A DNA stretch of 64,000 nt, taken from NCBI GenBank assembly GCA_947626915.1, contig CANQUA010000001.1, positions 1 through 64,000 of the forward strand, in the 5' to 3' direction. The translations under genes and the position numbers were made by a program. Each line of letters opens with the position of its first letter. Positions within the stretch are counted from its first letter, which is position 1. The DNA is from an uncultured Lachnospiraceae bacterium. GTDB lineage: Bacteria; Bacillota; Clostridia; Lachnospirales; Lachnospiraceae. Below the pieces are notes generated by a model that searched no databases, had not been told where the DNA came from, and saw nothing but the letters and a program-made list of their open reading frames with translations. Positions 33,606 to 41,175 of this stretch are shown one piece after another.

Positions 33606-34142
33606 TTAGGTATTCTCGTCCGGCCGCCGCTCTTTTTCCGCGGCGCTGTCCTCCTCTTCCGGTACGGGCGTCAGCATTACGACGGAGGAAGTCCCCTGTA
33701 CATATTCTTTTTCATCCAGCTTCCTTTTATAGAACGGAAACGACTGCCGCACGGCGTCCGGCAGGGTCATAAACTGCGTGGGAGAATAGCCGGTGTACTG
33801 CCGGAAGCACCGGTTGAACGAGCGGATATTCTCGAAACCGCAGGAGAGCGCGATATCGATAACTTTCCGGTCGGAATTGCGCAGCATGTCCGCGGCATGT
33901 TCGATCCGCACTGTATTCAGATAGGAAATGAAATTGATGCCGACTATTTTGGTAAAAAGCTGAGAAAAATGGTTTTTGCTCAGTTTTAACTCCTCGGCGG
34001 CGTCCGACAGTGTGATCGGTTCGTGATAGTGCTGATCAATGTAAGTCAGAAAACGCTGGATATCATGCAGCGTCTCCAGCCGGTGGCTGCGTTCCGGGGG
34101 GGGTAGCACGTTGCTGCGGTGATGCCTCCGCAGGCAGTACAT
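33606..34142 (-). pseudogene. AraC-family regulator, N-terminally truncated
   Basis: The open frame holds the full C-terminal AraC DNA-binding domain with both helix-turn-helix units (ITLSDAAEELKLSKNHFSQL and VIDIALSCGFENIRSFNRCF, then RQYTGYSPTQF) and an acidic tail. The sensory N-terminal domain usual for this class (about 150 residues) is missing. Family-like sequence begins at about ERSHRLETLHD, immediately beside an 8-G run at 34096-34103. Upstream codons come from the end of a dhaK gene on the opposite strand. The ATG at 34142 therefore lies in foreign sequence with no ribosome binding site. It is best read as a deletion remnant; expression of a DNA-binding stub cannot be ruled out. Confidence 0.75.
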
Positions 34143-34292
34143 AAAGGGATAGAGGTGTATCGGACCATCGTCGGGGAGTATGCGACTTCCATGGAGATGG
34201 CCGGAGCGTCGATCACAATCTGCAAACTGAACGAGGAAATGAAGGGGTACCTGGATTATCCGGTCAATACTCCCTTCATTTGCCGGAAATAA
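34107..34292 (+). pseudogene. dhaK: dhaK, C-terminal remnant only
   Basis: In the frame ending at TAA 34290-34292 the sequence reads AVHKGIEVYRTIVGEYATSM, then EMAGASITICKLNEEMKGYL, then DYPVNTPFICRK, which is the characteristic C-terminus of the dihydroxyacetone kinase subunit DhaK. The preceding 270 or so residues, including the substrate-binding histidine, are absent: the frame closes at TAG 34104-34106 inside the poly-G joint with the araC remnant. The dhaL gene follows 21 bp later, the normal dhaK-dhaL order. Without DhaK the kinase cannot bind substrate in the known mechanism. Confidence 0.85.
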
Positions 34293-34313
34293 AACCGGTC
34301 GGGGAGAAGAGCG

Positions 34314-34967
34314 ATGGAGAAAATGGTATTCGAGCAGATCCCGGAACTGTTTTCCGGCGTTGCGGAGGTATTTGCCCTTAAATGCGAGGAACTCTGCGAA
34401 ATGGACGGCAGGATGGGCGACGGAGATCTGTGGCTGACGATGAAAAAAGGATACGCGGTACTGCCGGAGCTGATGAGGGCGGAGATGGCGGGGGAACGGG
34501 ACATCGGAAAGCTTTTGATGAAAGCGGGGATGAAGATGACGTCGGCGGTTCCCTCGACGATGGGATTTCTGATGTCAGCCGGGATCATGGAAGGCGGGAA
34601 AGCGCTCAGGGGCCGGACGGAACTGACAGGAGCGGCCCTGGCGGAGTATCTGTCGGGTTTTGCGGCAGGCGTTCAGAAACGCGGGAAATGCGAGGCGGGC
34701 CAGAGGACGATTTACGACGCGCTTTTGCCTGCGGGGCAGGCCGCGGAAGCTGCGATTCGGGACGATCCGGATGCCGGTGTGGGACCGGTGATCGAGGCGG
34801 CATTGAAAGCGGCGGAGGACGGGGTGGAAATGACCCGGAGGATGAAGCCGGTGTTTGGGAAATCTGCGGTCCACGCGGCCCAGAGCGAAGGCGTCCCGGA
34901 CCAGGGAGCGATGGCGGGATATTATATGATCCTGGGGATGAGGAATTATATTCTGGGGATGGAATAA
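34314..34967 (+). CDS. dhaL: DhaL, ADP-binding subunit of a dihydroxyacetone-type kinase
   Basis: A 217-residue helical-barrel protein. DhaL holds the ADP/ATP whose phosphate goes to the ketose bound on DhaK. The metal-binding aspartates are in MDGRMGDGDLWLTM, where most homologs have GDGDHG; the Asp residues are kept and His-Gly is replaced by Leu-Trp. Other conserved segments are SAVPSTMGFL and GQRTIYDALLPA. ATG 34314 follows GGGGAGAAG. Its partner dhaK is truncated upstream, and no dhaM is seen. It precedes a DapA-family aldolase by 18 bp, so it heads the surviving part of a sugar operon. Confidence 0.88.
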   Translation: MEKMVFEQIPELFSGVAEVFALKCEELCEMDGRMGDGDLWLTMKKGYAVLPELMRAEMAGERDIGKLLMKAGMKMTSAVPSTMGFLMSAGIMEGGKALRGRTELTGAALAEYLSGFAAGVQKRGKCEAGQRTIYDALLPAGQAAEAAIRDDPDAGVGPVIEAALKAAEDGVEMTRRMKPVFGKSAVHAAQSEGVPDQGAMAGYYMILGMRNYILGME

Positions 34968-34985
34968 GGAGAGGAGATACGGGAG

Positions 34986-35912
34986 ATGAAGAAACTTTAC
35001 GGGACAGTCATCCCGCTGGTTACGCCTTTAACGGAGGAAGATACCATTGATGCCGCGTCATTGGAGCATCTGGCAGACCATGTAATTAAAAGCGGTATGC
35101 AGGGCTTGTATCCCTGCGGGACTACCGGGGAAATGATGTATCTGACCGTGGGAGAACGGAAGCAGATTGCGGAAATCGTCGTGGAGCGCAATGCCGGACG
35201 CCTGCCGGTGTTTGTGCAGACAGGCGCGTGGAACCTGAAAGATACGATTGAACTTTCACGGCACGCGGAGGCGATCGGAGCGGACGGGATCGGCGTCGTG
35301 ACGCCGGCATTTTACCGGCTGAGCGACCGCGGTCTGGTTGATTTTTATGTGAGCGTGGCGCAGAGCGTATCGGAGGATTTTCCGGTGTACCTGTATGGGA
35401 TTCCCCAGAACGCGATCAATGATCTGGGCGTGGAGGTCTGCGAGGAGATTGTCGGGCGCTGCGCGAATGTAGTGGGAATTAAATACAGCTATGCGGATTT
35501 CGCCAGGATACAGGATCTGATGACGGTGAGGAACCAGACGTTCAGCGTATTGGCGGGCGCCGACCATATGTATGCGGCCGTGTGCGCGGCGGGAGGGGAC
35601 GGCGTGGTATCCGGCTGTGCGCAGGTGATCCCGGAACAGTTTGCCGCCCTTTGGGGAGCGATACAGAAGAAAGATTACGGAGAGGCGATGCGTTTCCAGA
35701 GGAGGACGAACGAGTGTATCCGGCTGCTGACGCGGACCAACAGTATTTCGGCGTTTAAGACGATATTGAAGGCGGAGGGAATCATACGGACGAACAGGGT
35801 GAGAAAACCGCTGGACAGTTTGACGGAGGAGCAGGAACGGGAGCTTCTGCGGGAAATGGAGCGGCTGGATTACCGGAATGCGATCCCGGCGCGGGAGACG
35901 GCCCGGACGTGA
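34986..35912 (+). CDS. DapA-family aldolase/lyase (catalytically complete)
   Basis: A 308-residue class I aldolase of the dihydrodipicolinate synthase / N-acetylneuraminate lyase superfamily. The key residues are in place: GTTGE in YPCGTTGEMMYLT, the Tyr in VYLYGIPQNA, and the Schiff-base lysine (residue 166) in VVGIKYSYADF. The superfamily condenses or cleaves pyruvate adducts of aldehydes. In this setting a sugar-acid aldolase is likelier than lysine synthesis. GGAGAGGAGATACGGGAG precedes the ATG. A second, degenerate copy lies two genes downstream. Confidence 0.88.
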   Translation: MKKLYGTVIPLVTPLTEEDTIDAASLEHLADHVIKSGMQGLYPCGTTGEMMYLTVGERKQIAEIVVERNAGRLPVFVQTGAWNLKDTIELSRHAEAIGADGIGVVTPAFYRLSDRGLVDFYVSVAQSVSEDFPVYLYGIPQNAINDLGVEVCEEIVGRCANVVGIKYSYADFARIQDLMTVRNQTFSVLAGADHMYAAVCAAGGDGVVSGCAQVIPEQFAALWGAIQKKDYGEAMRFQRRTNECIRLLTRTNSISAFKTILKAEGIIRTNRVRKPLDSLTEEQERELLREMERLDYRNAIPARETART

Positions 35913-36073
35913 AGGGAAACGTTCGGGACAGACCGGGGGTAGGTCGGGATCATGTTCCGGCTTGCGCAGGGAGAAACGAGTGCACAGATATTTGGGATTG
36001 ACCGGATGGCAGGAGCTGGGTCTGCTATGCCGGATGTATAGAAACCCGGCGATCGGAACGAGGAGGAGAAAAT

Positions 36074-37135
36074 ATGCTGGATCAATTATTTCAAATTAAA
36101 AATGCGCAGACCCGCTCTATCAGTCCGGAAAATCCGACCGGCGGGCGGGGAAAGGGTGGAATGTGTCCGCTGGAAGAAGGTACCGCGCGGCAGGCCGCCA
36201 GGGAGTTGGGGCTGGGCTGGAAAGTGAATCCTTATTACAACGTGGACGCGAAGACGACGATTACGCTTGCGGATATCGACGGGAGCGGCGTGATTAATCA
36301 TATCTGGATGACGTTGAAGAAGAGCTGGAGAAATTCGATCCTCCGGTTCTACTGGGACGGGCAGGAGAACCCGTCGGTGGAGTGCCCAGCGGGAGATTTC
36401 TTCTGCATGGGATGGAACGAATATGCGCAGATCAGCTCGCTGGCCGTCTGTGTGAACCCGGGAAGCGCCTTTAACTGCTACTGGCAGATGCCGTTTAAGA
36501 CGCACTGCCGGATCACGCTGGAAAATATCGGGGACGAAGCGATGCGGGTATTTTACCAGATTGATTATACGCTTCAGGAGGTGCCGGAGGACATCGCCTA
36601 TTTCCACGCGCAGTTCCGCCGCGTGAACCCGCTGCCGTATAAGGAGGCTTATACGATTGTGGACGGAATCGAGGGACTTGGACAATATGTAGGAACCTAT
36701 ATGGCCTGGGGAGTGAACAACTGCCGCTGGTGGGGCGAGGGAGAGATCAAGTTCTATCTGGACGGAGACGGGGAGTTCCCGACCATCTGCGGGACCGGTA
36801 CAGAAGATTATTTTTGCGGATCCTATAATTTTGAGGACCCGGCGACACACGATCGCTATGTGCCGTTTTCCACACCATACAGCGGCCTGCAGGTGATCAC
36901 GCCGGACGGGCTTTATAAGAGCCAGACACGATTTGGACTTTACCGGTGGCACATCATGGATCCGATCCGTTTTGAGAAAAATCTCCGTGTGACGATCCAG
37001 GCGCTGGGCTGGCGCGAGGGTAGAAGGTACCTGCCGCTGCAGGACGATATTGCGTCGGTGGCGTTCTGGTATCAGACGCTGCCGGCGGCTAAATTCCCTC
37101 CGCTGCCGGATAAGGATTATCTGGAAGTGATCTGA
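36074..37135 (+). CDS. GH172 (DUF2961) glycoside hydrolase
   Basis: A 353-residue cytoplasmic protein matching DUF2961, now CAZy GH172. The family has a double jelly-roll; characterised members act on alpha-D-fructofuranosides and alpha-D-arabinofuranosides. Conserved blocks include DIDGSGVINHIWMT, SILRFYWDGQENPSVECPAG, the acidic GEGEIKFYLDGD and GTGTEDYFCGSYNF, the last two holding the likely catalytic glutamates. There is no signal peptide, so it would act on imported sugars. ATG 36074 has GAGGAGG upstream. It sits between two DapA-like genes and upstream of fucI, which suggests release of D-arabinose or a related sugar inside the cell. Confidence 0.9.
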   Translation: MLDQLFQIKNAQTRSISPENPTGGRGKGGMCPLEEGTARQAARELGLGWKVNPYYNVDAKTTITLADIDGSGVINHIWMTLKKSWRNSILRFYWDGQENPSVECPAGDFFCMGWNEYAQISSLAVCVNPGSAFNCYWQMPFKTHCRITLENIGDEAMRVFYQIDYTLQEVPEDIAYFHAQFRRVNPLPYKEAYTIVDGIEGLGQYVGTYMAWGVNNCRWWGEGEIKFYLDGDGEFPTICGTGTEDYFCGSYNFEDPATHDRYVPFSTPYSGLQVITPDGLYKSQTRFGLYRWHIMDPIRFEKNLRVTIQALGWREGRRYLPLQDDIASVAFWYQTLPAAKFPPLPDKDYLEVI

Positions 37136-37240
37136 AACTCTAAGAAGTAGCCGGATATTTTCGTCAGTCCCGCTGTCAGAAAGACCGGCAGGTATTTGCA
37201 GCGCAAAGAGAACCGGACCGAGACGAAACAGGGTGAGAGG

Positions 37241-38146
37241 ATGCAGAGATTACGAGGAGCGATCGCATCGCTGGTGACGCCGTTTATGGAAAGCGGAGGC
37301 GTGGATGAATCGTCTTTGAAACGGCTGGTCGATCATGTGATCGACGGAGGGCTTCAGGGGATCTATTCCTGCGGAAACGCGGGCGAACGGCCGTATTTAA
37401 CGCTGACGGAACGGAAACGGATCGCCGAAGCTACGGTGGCGCAGGCGGATCGGAGAGTGCCGGTTTTTATACACGCCGGGGCGGGCGATCTGAAAGCTAC
37501 GCTGGAGCTGTCGCGGTACGCGGAGAGCATAGGAGCGGACGGGATCGGGATTGCCGCGCCGTCGGTCCTGAGGCGGGCGCAGGAGCAGATGGAGTTCTAT
37601 ATTTCGGTGGCCAGCAGCGTGTCGGATGATTTTCCGGTATATCTGTATTCTATTTCCAGGGAACGGGCGGGGCATTTGAACGCGGAACACTGCGAAAGGC
37701 TGGCGAGACAGTGCCGGAATGTGATCGGGATACAGTACAGCCATACGGATTTTGCCAGGATGCAGAAATATAAAAAAATAAACGGGCGGGATTTCGGGGT
37801 TCTGACGGATTTGGATTATTTATTCTCCGCCTTCAGCGTAGCGGGCTGCGACGGCGTGATCTCCGGAAACGCGATGATCATACGGGAGCATTACGCCGTC
37901 ATATGGAACGCGGTTCAGCGGAGGGATTATGAGCTCGCTTCCAAATGCCAGCGGCGGGCGAATATTCTGAACGACCGGATGTCGGACAGCGACCGGATCT
38001 CGGCGTTCAAGGTATTGCTGAGGGAAGAGGGCGTGATCCGAACCAGCAGGACGCGCCGCCTGGCCGGGAAGATGACCGCCGCGCAGGAGCAGGCCCTGAT
38101 CCGGGATATGAAGCAGCTGAATTATAAGAGCGTGATCCTGATGTAG
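37241..38146 (+). CDS. DapA-family paralog lacking the Schiff-base lysine
   Basis: A 301-residue protein clearly related to the aldolase at 34986 along its whole length. Three catalytic positions have changed: the lysine is glutamine (residue 165, VIGIQYSHTDF), GTTGE is GNAGE (YSCGNAGERPYLT), and the Tyr loop YGIP is YSIS. The fold-defining parts (SLVTPFMESGGVDE, GADGIGIAAPSV, DGVISGN) and C-terminus are intact and the frame is clean, so it is under selection rather than decayed. It cannot use pyruvate-imine chemistry as known and may be a non-catalytic subunit, a sensor, or an enzyme with another mechanism. I chose ATG 37241, after AGGGTGAGAGG. Confidence 0.88.
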   Translation: MQRLRGAIASLVTPFMESGGVDESSLKRLVDHVIDGGLQGIYSCGNAGERPYLTLTERKRIAEATVAQADRRVPVFIHAGAGDLKATLELSRYAESIGADGIGIAAPSVLRRAQEQMEFYISVASSVSDDFPVYLYSISRERAGHLNAEHCERLARQCRNVIGIQYSHTDFARMQKYKKINGRDFGVLTDLDYLFSAFSVAGCDGVISGNAMIIREHYAVIWNAVQRRDYELASKCQRRANILNDRMSDSDRISAFKVLLREEGVIRTSRTRRLAGKMTAAQEQALIRDMKQLNYKSVILM

Positions 38147-38310
38147 GGGAAGGTGCGGAAAAATTCACCGGCCGTTTCCGCGCCGGGGCCGGGAAAAACG
38201 CGGGAAATGCCCAAAAACAGGGCGGACGATAAAGTGAATGGAAAATAGATGCAAATAATCCGAAAGAATGACTGGAAAAACCTGCAATAAAATGGTAATA
38301 TGAAAGCATC

Positions 38311-38360
38311 AGGTATATTTTGCAGTAAGGACCGTTTTTTCCGGGCTCAAAAATATACCT
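38311..38360. repeat. Inverted repeat in the fucI leader
   Basis: AGGTATATTTT (38311-38321) is exactly complementary to AAAATATACCT (38350-38360), separated by 28 bp containing a T6 run. It ends about 30 bp before the fucI start and just upstream of its ribosome binding site (AAAGGGG). It may be an operator for a dimeric regulator or an mRNA hairpin. Confidence 0.6.
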
Positions 38361-38390
38361 TTTAAACAAAAAGAAAGGGGAAATAAGGAT

Positions 38391-40193
38391 ATGGCAAAGA
38401 ACAGACTGGTCGGCCAGTATCCGGCGATCGGTATCCGGCCGACGATTGACGGGCGCAAGGGCGCGCTGGATGTACGCGGTTCTCTGGAGGAGCAGACCAT
38501 GAGCATGGCGAAAGCGGCCGCGAAATTGTTTGAGGAGAATTTGAGGTACAGCAACGGCGAACCGGTGAAGGTGGTCATTGCGGACACCACGATCGGCAGA
38601 GTCGGCGAATCGGCCGCCTGCCAGGCGAAATTTGAGAAAGAGGGCGTCGCGATCACGCTGACGGTGACTCCCTGCTGGTGCTACGGCGCGGAGACCATGG
38701 ATATGGACCGCAATACGATCAAGGCGGTCTGGGGCTTCAACGGGACGGAGCGTCCGGGAGCCGTTTATCTGGCGTCCGTATTGGCGACTCATGCGCAGAA
38801 GGGCCTGCCGGCGTTCGGAATCTATGGACATGAGGTCTGCGAGGCCGACGACCGTTCGATCCCGGAGGATGTACAGGAGAAACTCCTGCGCTTCGGGCGT
38901 GCCGCGGTGGCGGTGGCTTCCATGAGGGGCAAGTCTTATCTGCAGATCGGTTCCGCCTGCATGGGCATCGGCGGTTCCATTATTGACACGGATTTTATCG
39001 AGTCGTACCTGGGGATGCGCGTGGAGTCCGTGGACGAGGTGGAGATCATTCGCCGCATGACGGAGGGTATTTACGATCACGACGAGTACGAGAAGGCTCT
39101 GGCCTGGACGAAAGAATACTGCAAAGAGGGCTTTGACAAGAATCCGGAGTTCATCCGCAAGTCCCCGGAGCAGAAAGAGGCGGACTGGGAGTTCGTGGTC
39201 AAGATGATGGTCATCATCAAAGAGCTGATGTGCGGCTGCGACAAGCTGGACGCCAAGTTCTCCGAGGAGGCCATCGGGCATAACGCGATCGCCGCCGGGT
39301 TCCAGGGCCAGAGACAGTGGACCGACTTCTATCCCAACGGCGATTTCTCCGAGGCGCTTTTGAATACGTCCTTTGACTGGGACGGGGCCAGAGAGCCCTA
39401 TATCCTGGCGACAGAGAACGACGTGCTGAACGGTCTTGGCATGTTGTTCATGAAGCTTTTGACCAACCGTGCGCAGATCTTCGCGGATGTCCGCACCTAC
39501 TGGAGCCCCGAGGCGGTCAAGAAAGCGACCGGCTATGATCTGGAAGGCGTCGCGAAAGCGAACGGCGGCCTGATCCATCTGATCAACTCCGGCGCGGCCT
39601 GCCTGGACGCCTGCGGCGAAGCAAAGGACGCGGAGAGCAACGGCGTGATGAAACAGTGGTGGGAGGTGACGGAGGAGGATCAGAAAGCGATCCTGGCTGC
39701 GACCACCTGGAACGCGGCGGATAACGGTTATTTCCGCGGCGGCGGATATTCCTCCCGTTTCCTGACCCGGGCGACGATGCCGGTCACGATGATCCGTCTG
39801 AATCTGGTGAAGGGCCTGGGACCGGTGCTTCAGCTGGCCGAGGGCTGGACCGTGGGTCTGCCGGATGAGGTGTCGGACGTGCTCTGGAAGAGAACCGACT
39901 ACACCTGGCCCTGCACCTGGTTCACGCCGAGATGCGACGGGAAGACCGGCTCTCCGTTCGCTACGGCCTACGATGTGATGAACAACTGGGGCGCCAACCA
40001 CGGAGCCATCAGCTACGGCCATATCGGCGCGGATCTGATCACCCTGTGCTCCATGCTGCGGATCCCGGTCAGCATGCACAATGTACCGGCGGAGAAGATC
40101 TTCCGTCCGGCGGCCTGGAACGCGTTCGGCATGGACAAAGAGGGCGCGGATTACAGGGCGTGCGCGGCTTACGGACCGATGTATAAGAAATAA
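38391..40193 (+). CDS. fucI: L-fucose isomerase (also D-arabinose isomerase)
   Basis: A 600-residue Mn-dependent ketol isomerase converting L-fucose to L-fuculose and commonly D-arabinose to D-ribulose. It begins [20 protein letters not shown], the family's start, and shows [31 protein letters not shown], the metal-ligand region [15 protein letters not shown] and [13 protein letters not shown]. Length fits (about 590). A strong AAAGGGGAAATAAGG precedes the ATG. It has its own 240-bp upstream region with an inverted repeat. No fuculokinase or fuculose aldolase is next to it in this window. Confidence 0.95.
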   Translation: MAKNRLVGQYPAIGIRPTIDGRKGALDVRGSLEEQTMSMAKAAAKLFEENLRYSNGEPVKVVIADTTIGRVGESAACQAKFEKEGVAITLTVTPCWCYGAETMDMDRNTIKAVWGFNGTERPGAVYLASVLATHAQKGLPAFGIYGHEVCEADDRSIPEDVQEKLLRFGRAAVAVASMRGKSYLQIGSACMGIGGSIIDTDFIESYLGMRVESVDEVEIIRRMTEGIYDHDEYEKALAWTKEYCKEGFDKNPEFIRKSPEQKEADWEFVVKMMVIIKELMCGCDKLDAKFSEEAIGHNAIAAGFQGQRQWTDFYPNGDFSEALLNTSFDWDGAREPYILATENDVLNGLGMLFMKLLTNRAQIFADVRTYWSPEAVKKATGYDLEGVAKANGGLIHLINSGAACLDACGEAKDAESNGVMKQWWEVTEEDQKAILAATTWNAADNGYFRGGGYSSRFLTRATMPVTMIRLNLVKGLGPVLQLAEGWTVGLPDEVSDVLWKRTDYTWPCTWFTPRCDGKTGSPFATAYDVMNNWGANHGAISYGHIGADLITLCSMLRIPVSMHNVPAEKIFRPAAWNAFGMDKEGADYRACAAYGPMYKK

Positions 40194-40212
40194 TGCCATA
40201 CCGTATTTTATA

Positions 40213-40256
40213 GAGGGAGGGCTGCTGCAAAATGCAATTTTGCGGCGGCCCCTCTC
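40213..40256 (+). terminator. Hairpin after fucI
   Basis: GAGGG and GGGCTGCTGCAAAAT pair with ATTTTGCGGCGGCCC and CTCTC in a long stem. Lacking a T run, it resembles the CTGC/GCGGC terminator core seen after pcp. Confidence 0.6.
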
Positions 40257-40292
40257 ACAGTCCCGTATGATCTTGCAGTTCTGTCTGAATAC

Positions 40293-40329
40293 AAAAAACG
40301 CCGCGGAATCAGCGACGATCCCGCGGCGT
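40293..40329 (-). terminator. Terminator of rpmB
   Basis: ACGCCGCGG (40298-40306) pairs with CCGCGGCGT (40321-40329). On the minus strand it is followed by a run of six T. Confidence 0.88.
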
Positions 40330-40353
40330 CCGGTTCTCAAAATCCATGTCCGT

Positions 40354-40539
40354 TTACGCTCTCTCAACCAATCCGGAACGCAGGCAAGAAGTACATACGT
40401 ACATCTTTTTCGTGCCTCCGTTCACCTTCACCCGAACGGACTTCACATTTGCTTTCCACATTTTATTGGACCTTCTATGTGAATGGCTCACCGCGTTACC
40501 AAAGTGTACGGCTCTCTCACAGATTGCACATTTTGCCAT
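40354..40539 (-). CDS. rpmB: Ribosomal protein L28
   Basis: A 61-residue large-subunit ribosomal protein. The sequence MAKCAICERAVHFGNAVSHS and the C-x2-C pairs (CAIC, CTSC) mark the zinc-binding form of L28. AGGAGGTG precedes the ATG. It is a single-gene transcript with its own promoter and terminator, divergent from the Asp23/DAK2 operon, which is the standard arrangement in Clostridia and Bacilli. Confidence 0.97.
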   Translation of the reverse strand: MAKCAICERAVHFGNAVSHSHRRSNKMWKANVKSVRVKVNGGTKKMYVCTSCLRSGLVERA

Positions 40540-40594
40540 GATTGCACCTCCTTATAACCGATTAGAACCCAATATCTGGTCCCATAACAAAAGT

Positions 40595-40623
40595 ATCTTA
40601 CCAGATAGACGCAAATTTTGCAA
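40595..40623 (-). promoter_or_regulatory. Promoter of rpmB
   Basis: On the minus strand TTGCAA (plus 40618-40623) and TAAGAT (plus 40595-40600) are 17 bp apart. Confidence 0.7.
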
Positions 40624-40666
40624 GCGAAATTTGCATTTCTTTAAAAAAAATATGAAGAAGTTGCGA

Positions 40667-40695
40667 TAGACACCAACTGGAGTTTGTGGTATACT
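40667..40695 (+). promoter_or_regulatory. Promoter of the Asp23/DAK2 operon
   Basis: TAGACA (40667-40672) and TATACT (40690-40695) are 17 bp apart, with a TG two bases before the -10. It diverges from the rpmB promoter 44 bp away. Confidence 0.7.
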
Positions 40696-40805
40696 GATTA
40701 GAGGTATATTCCAGTATATGGCGGAGACAGCAGAGATGCAGTGTAGAACAGAGAAATATGGAGATACTTTCAGAAAGAGCATATCATAGATAGGGAGGTT
40801 TCGTT

Positions 40806-41162
40806 ATGAAGGGACGAATCAATAACCGAATGGGCGAGATCCAGATCCATCCCGAGGTCATTGCCAAGTACGCCGGGCTGACGGCGATCGAGTGTTTCGG
40901 CATCGTCGGCATGGCGGCGATCAGCATGAAAGACGGCCTGGTGAAGCTGTTGAAGCGCGAGAGTCTGACCCACGGCATTACCCTGAGCATCGAAGACAAT
41001 CATATCACCCTGGATTTTCACGTTATTGTGTCTTACGGCGTAAGCATTTCCGCAGTCGCGGACAATCTGATCGAAAATGTTAAATATAAGGTAGAAGAAT
41101 TCACCGGCATGACCGTAGACAGGATCAACATCTATGTCGAAGGCGTCAGAGTGATCGATTAA
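40806..41162 (+). CDS. Asp23/Gls24 family protein
   Basis: A 118-residue protein of the alkaline-shock/Gls24 family, close to B. subtilis YloU. The core reads GEIQIHPEVIAKYAGLTAIE, FGIVGMA, then DFHVIVSYGVSISAVADNL. The family is membrane-associated through partners and is linked to envelope stress. ATG 40806 follows GGGAGG. The DAK2-domain gene starts 13 bp later, the same order (yloU-yloV) found in most Firmicutes. Confidence 0.93.
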   Translation: MKGRINNRMGEIQIHPEVIAKYAGLTAIECFGIVGMAAISMKDGLVKLLKRESLTHGITLSIEDNHITLDFHVIVSYGVSISAVADNLIENVKYKVEEFTGMTVDRINIYVEGVRVID

Positions 41163-41175
41163 GGAGGAGCGGCCC

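Noticed and set aside
38007-40367. 786-codon minus-strand open frame opposite fucI
   Set aside because: Long only because GC-rich codons lack stops on the opposite strand; fucI is unmistakable on the plus strand.
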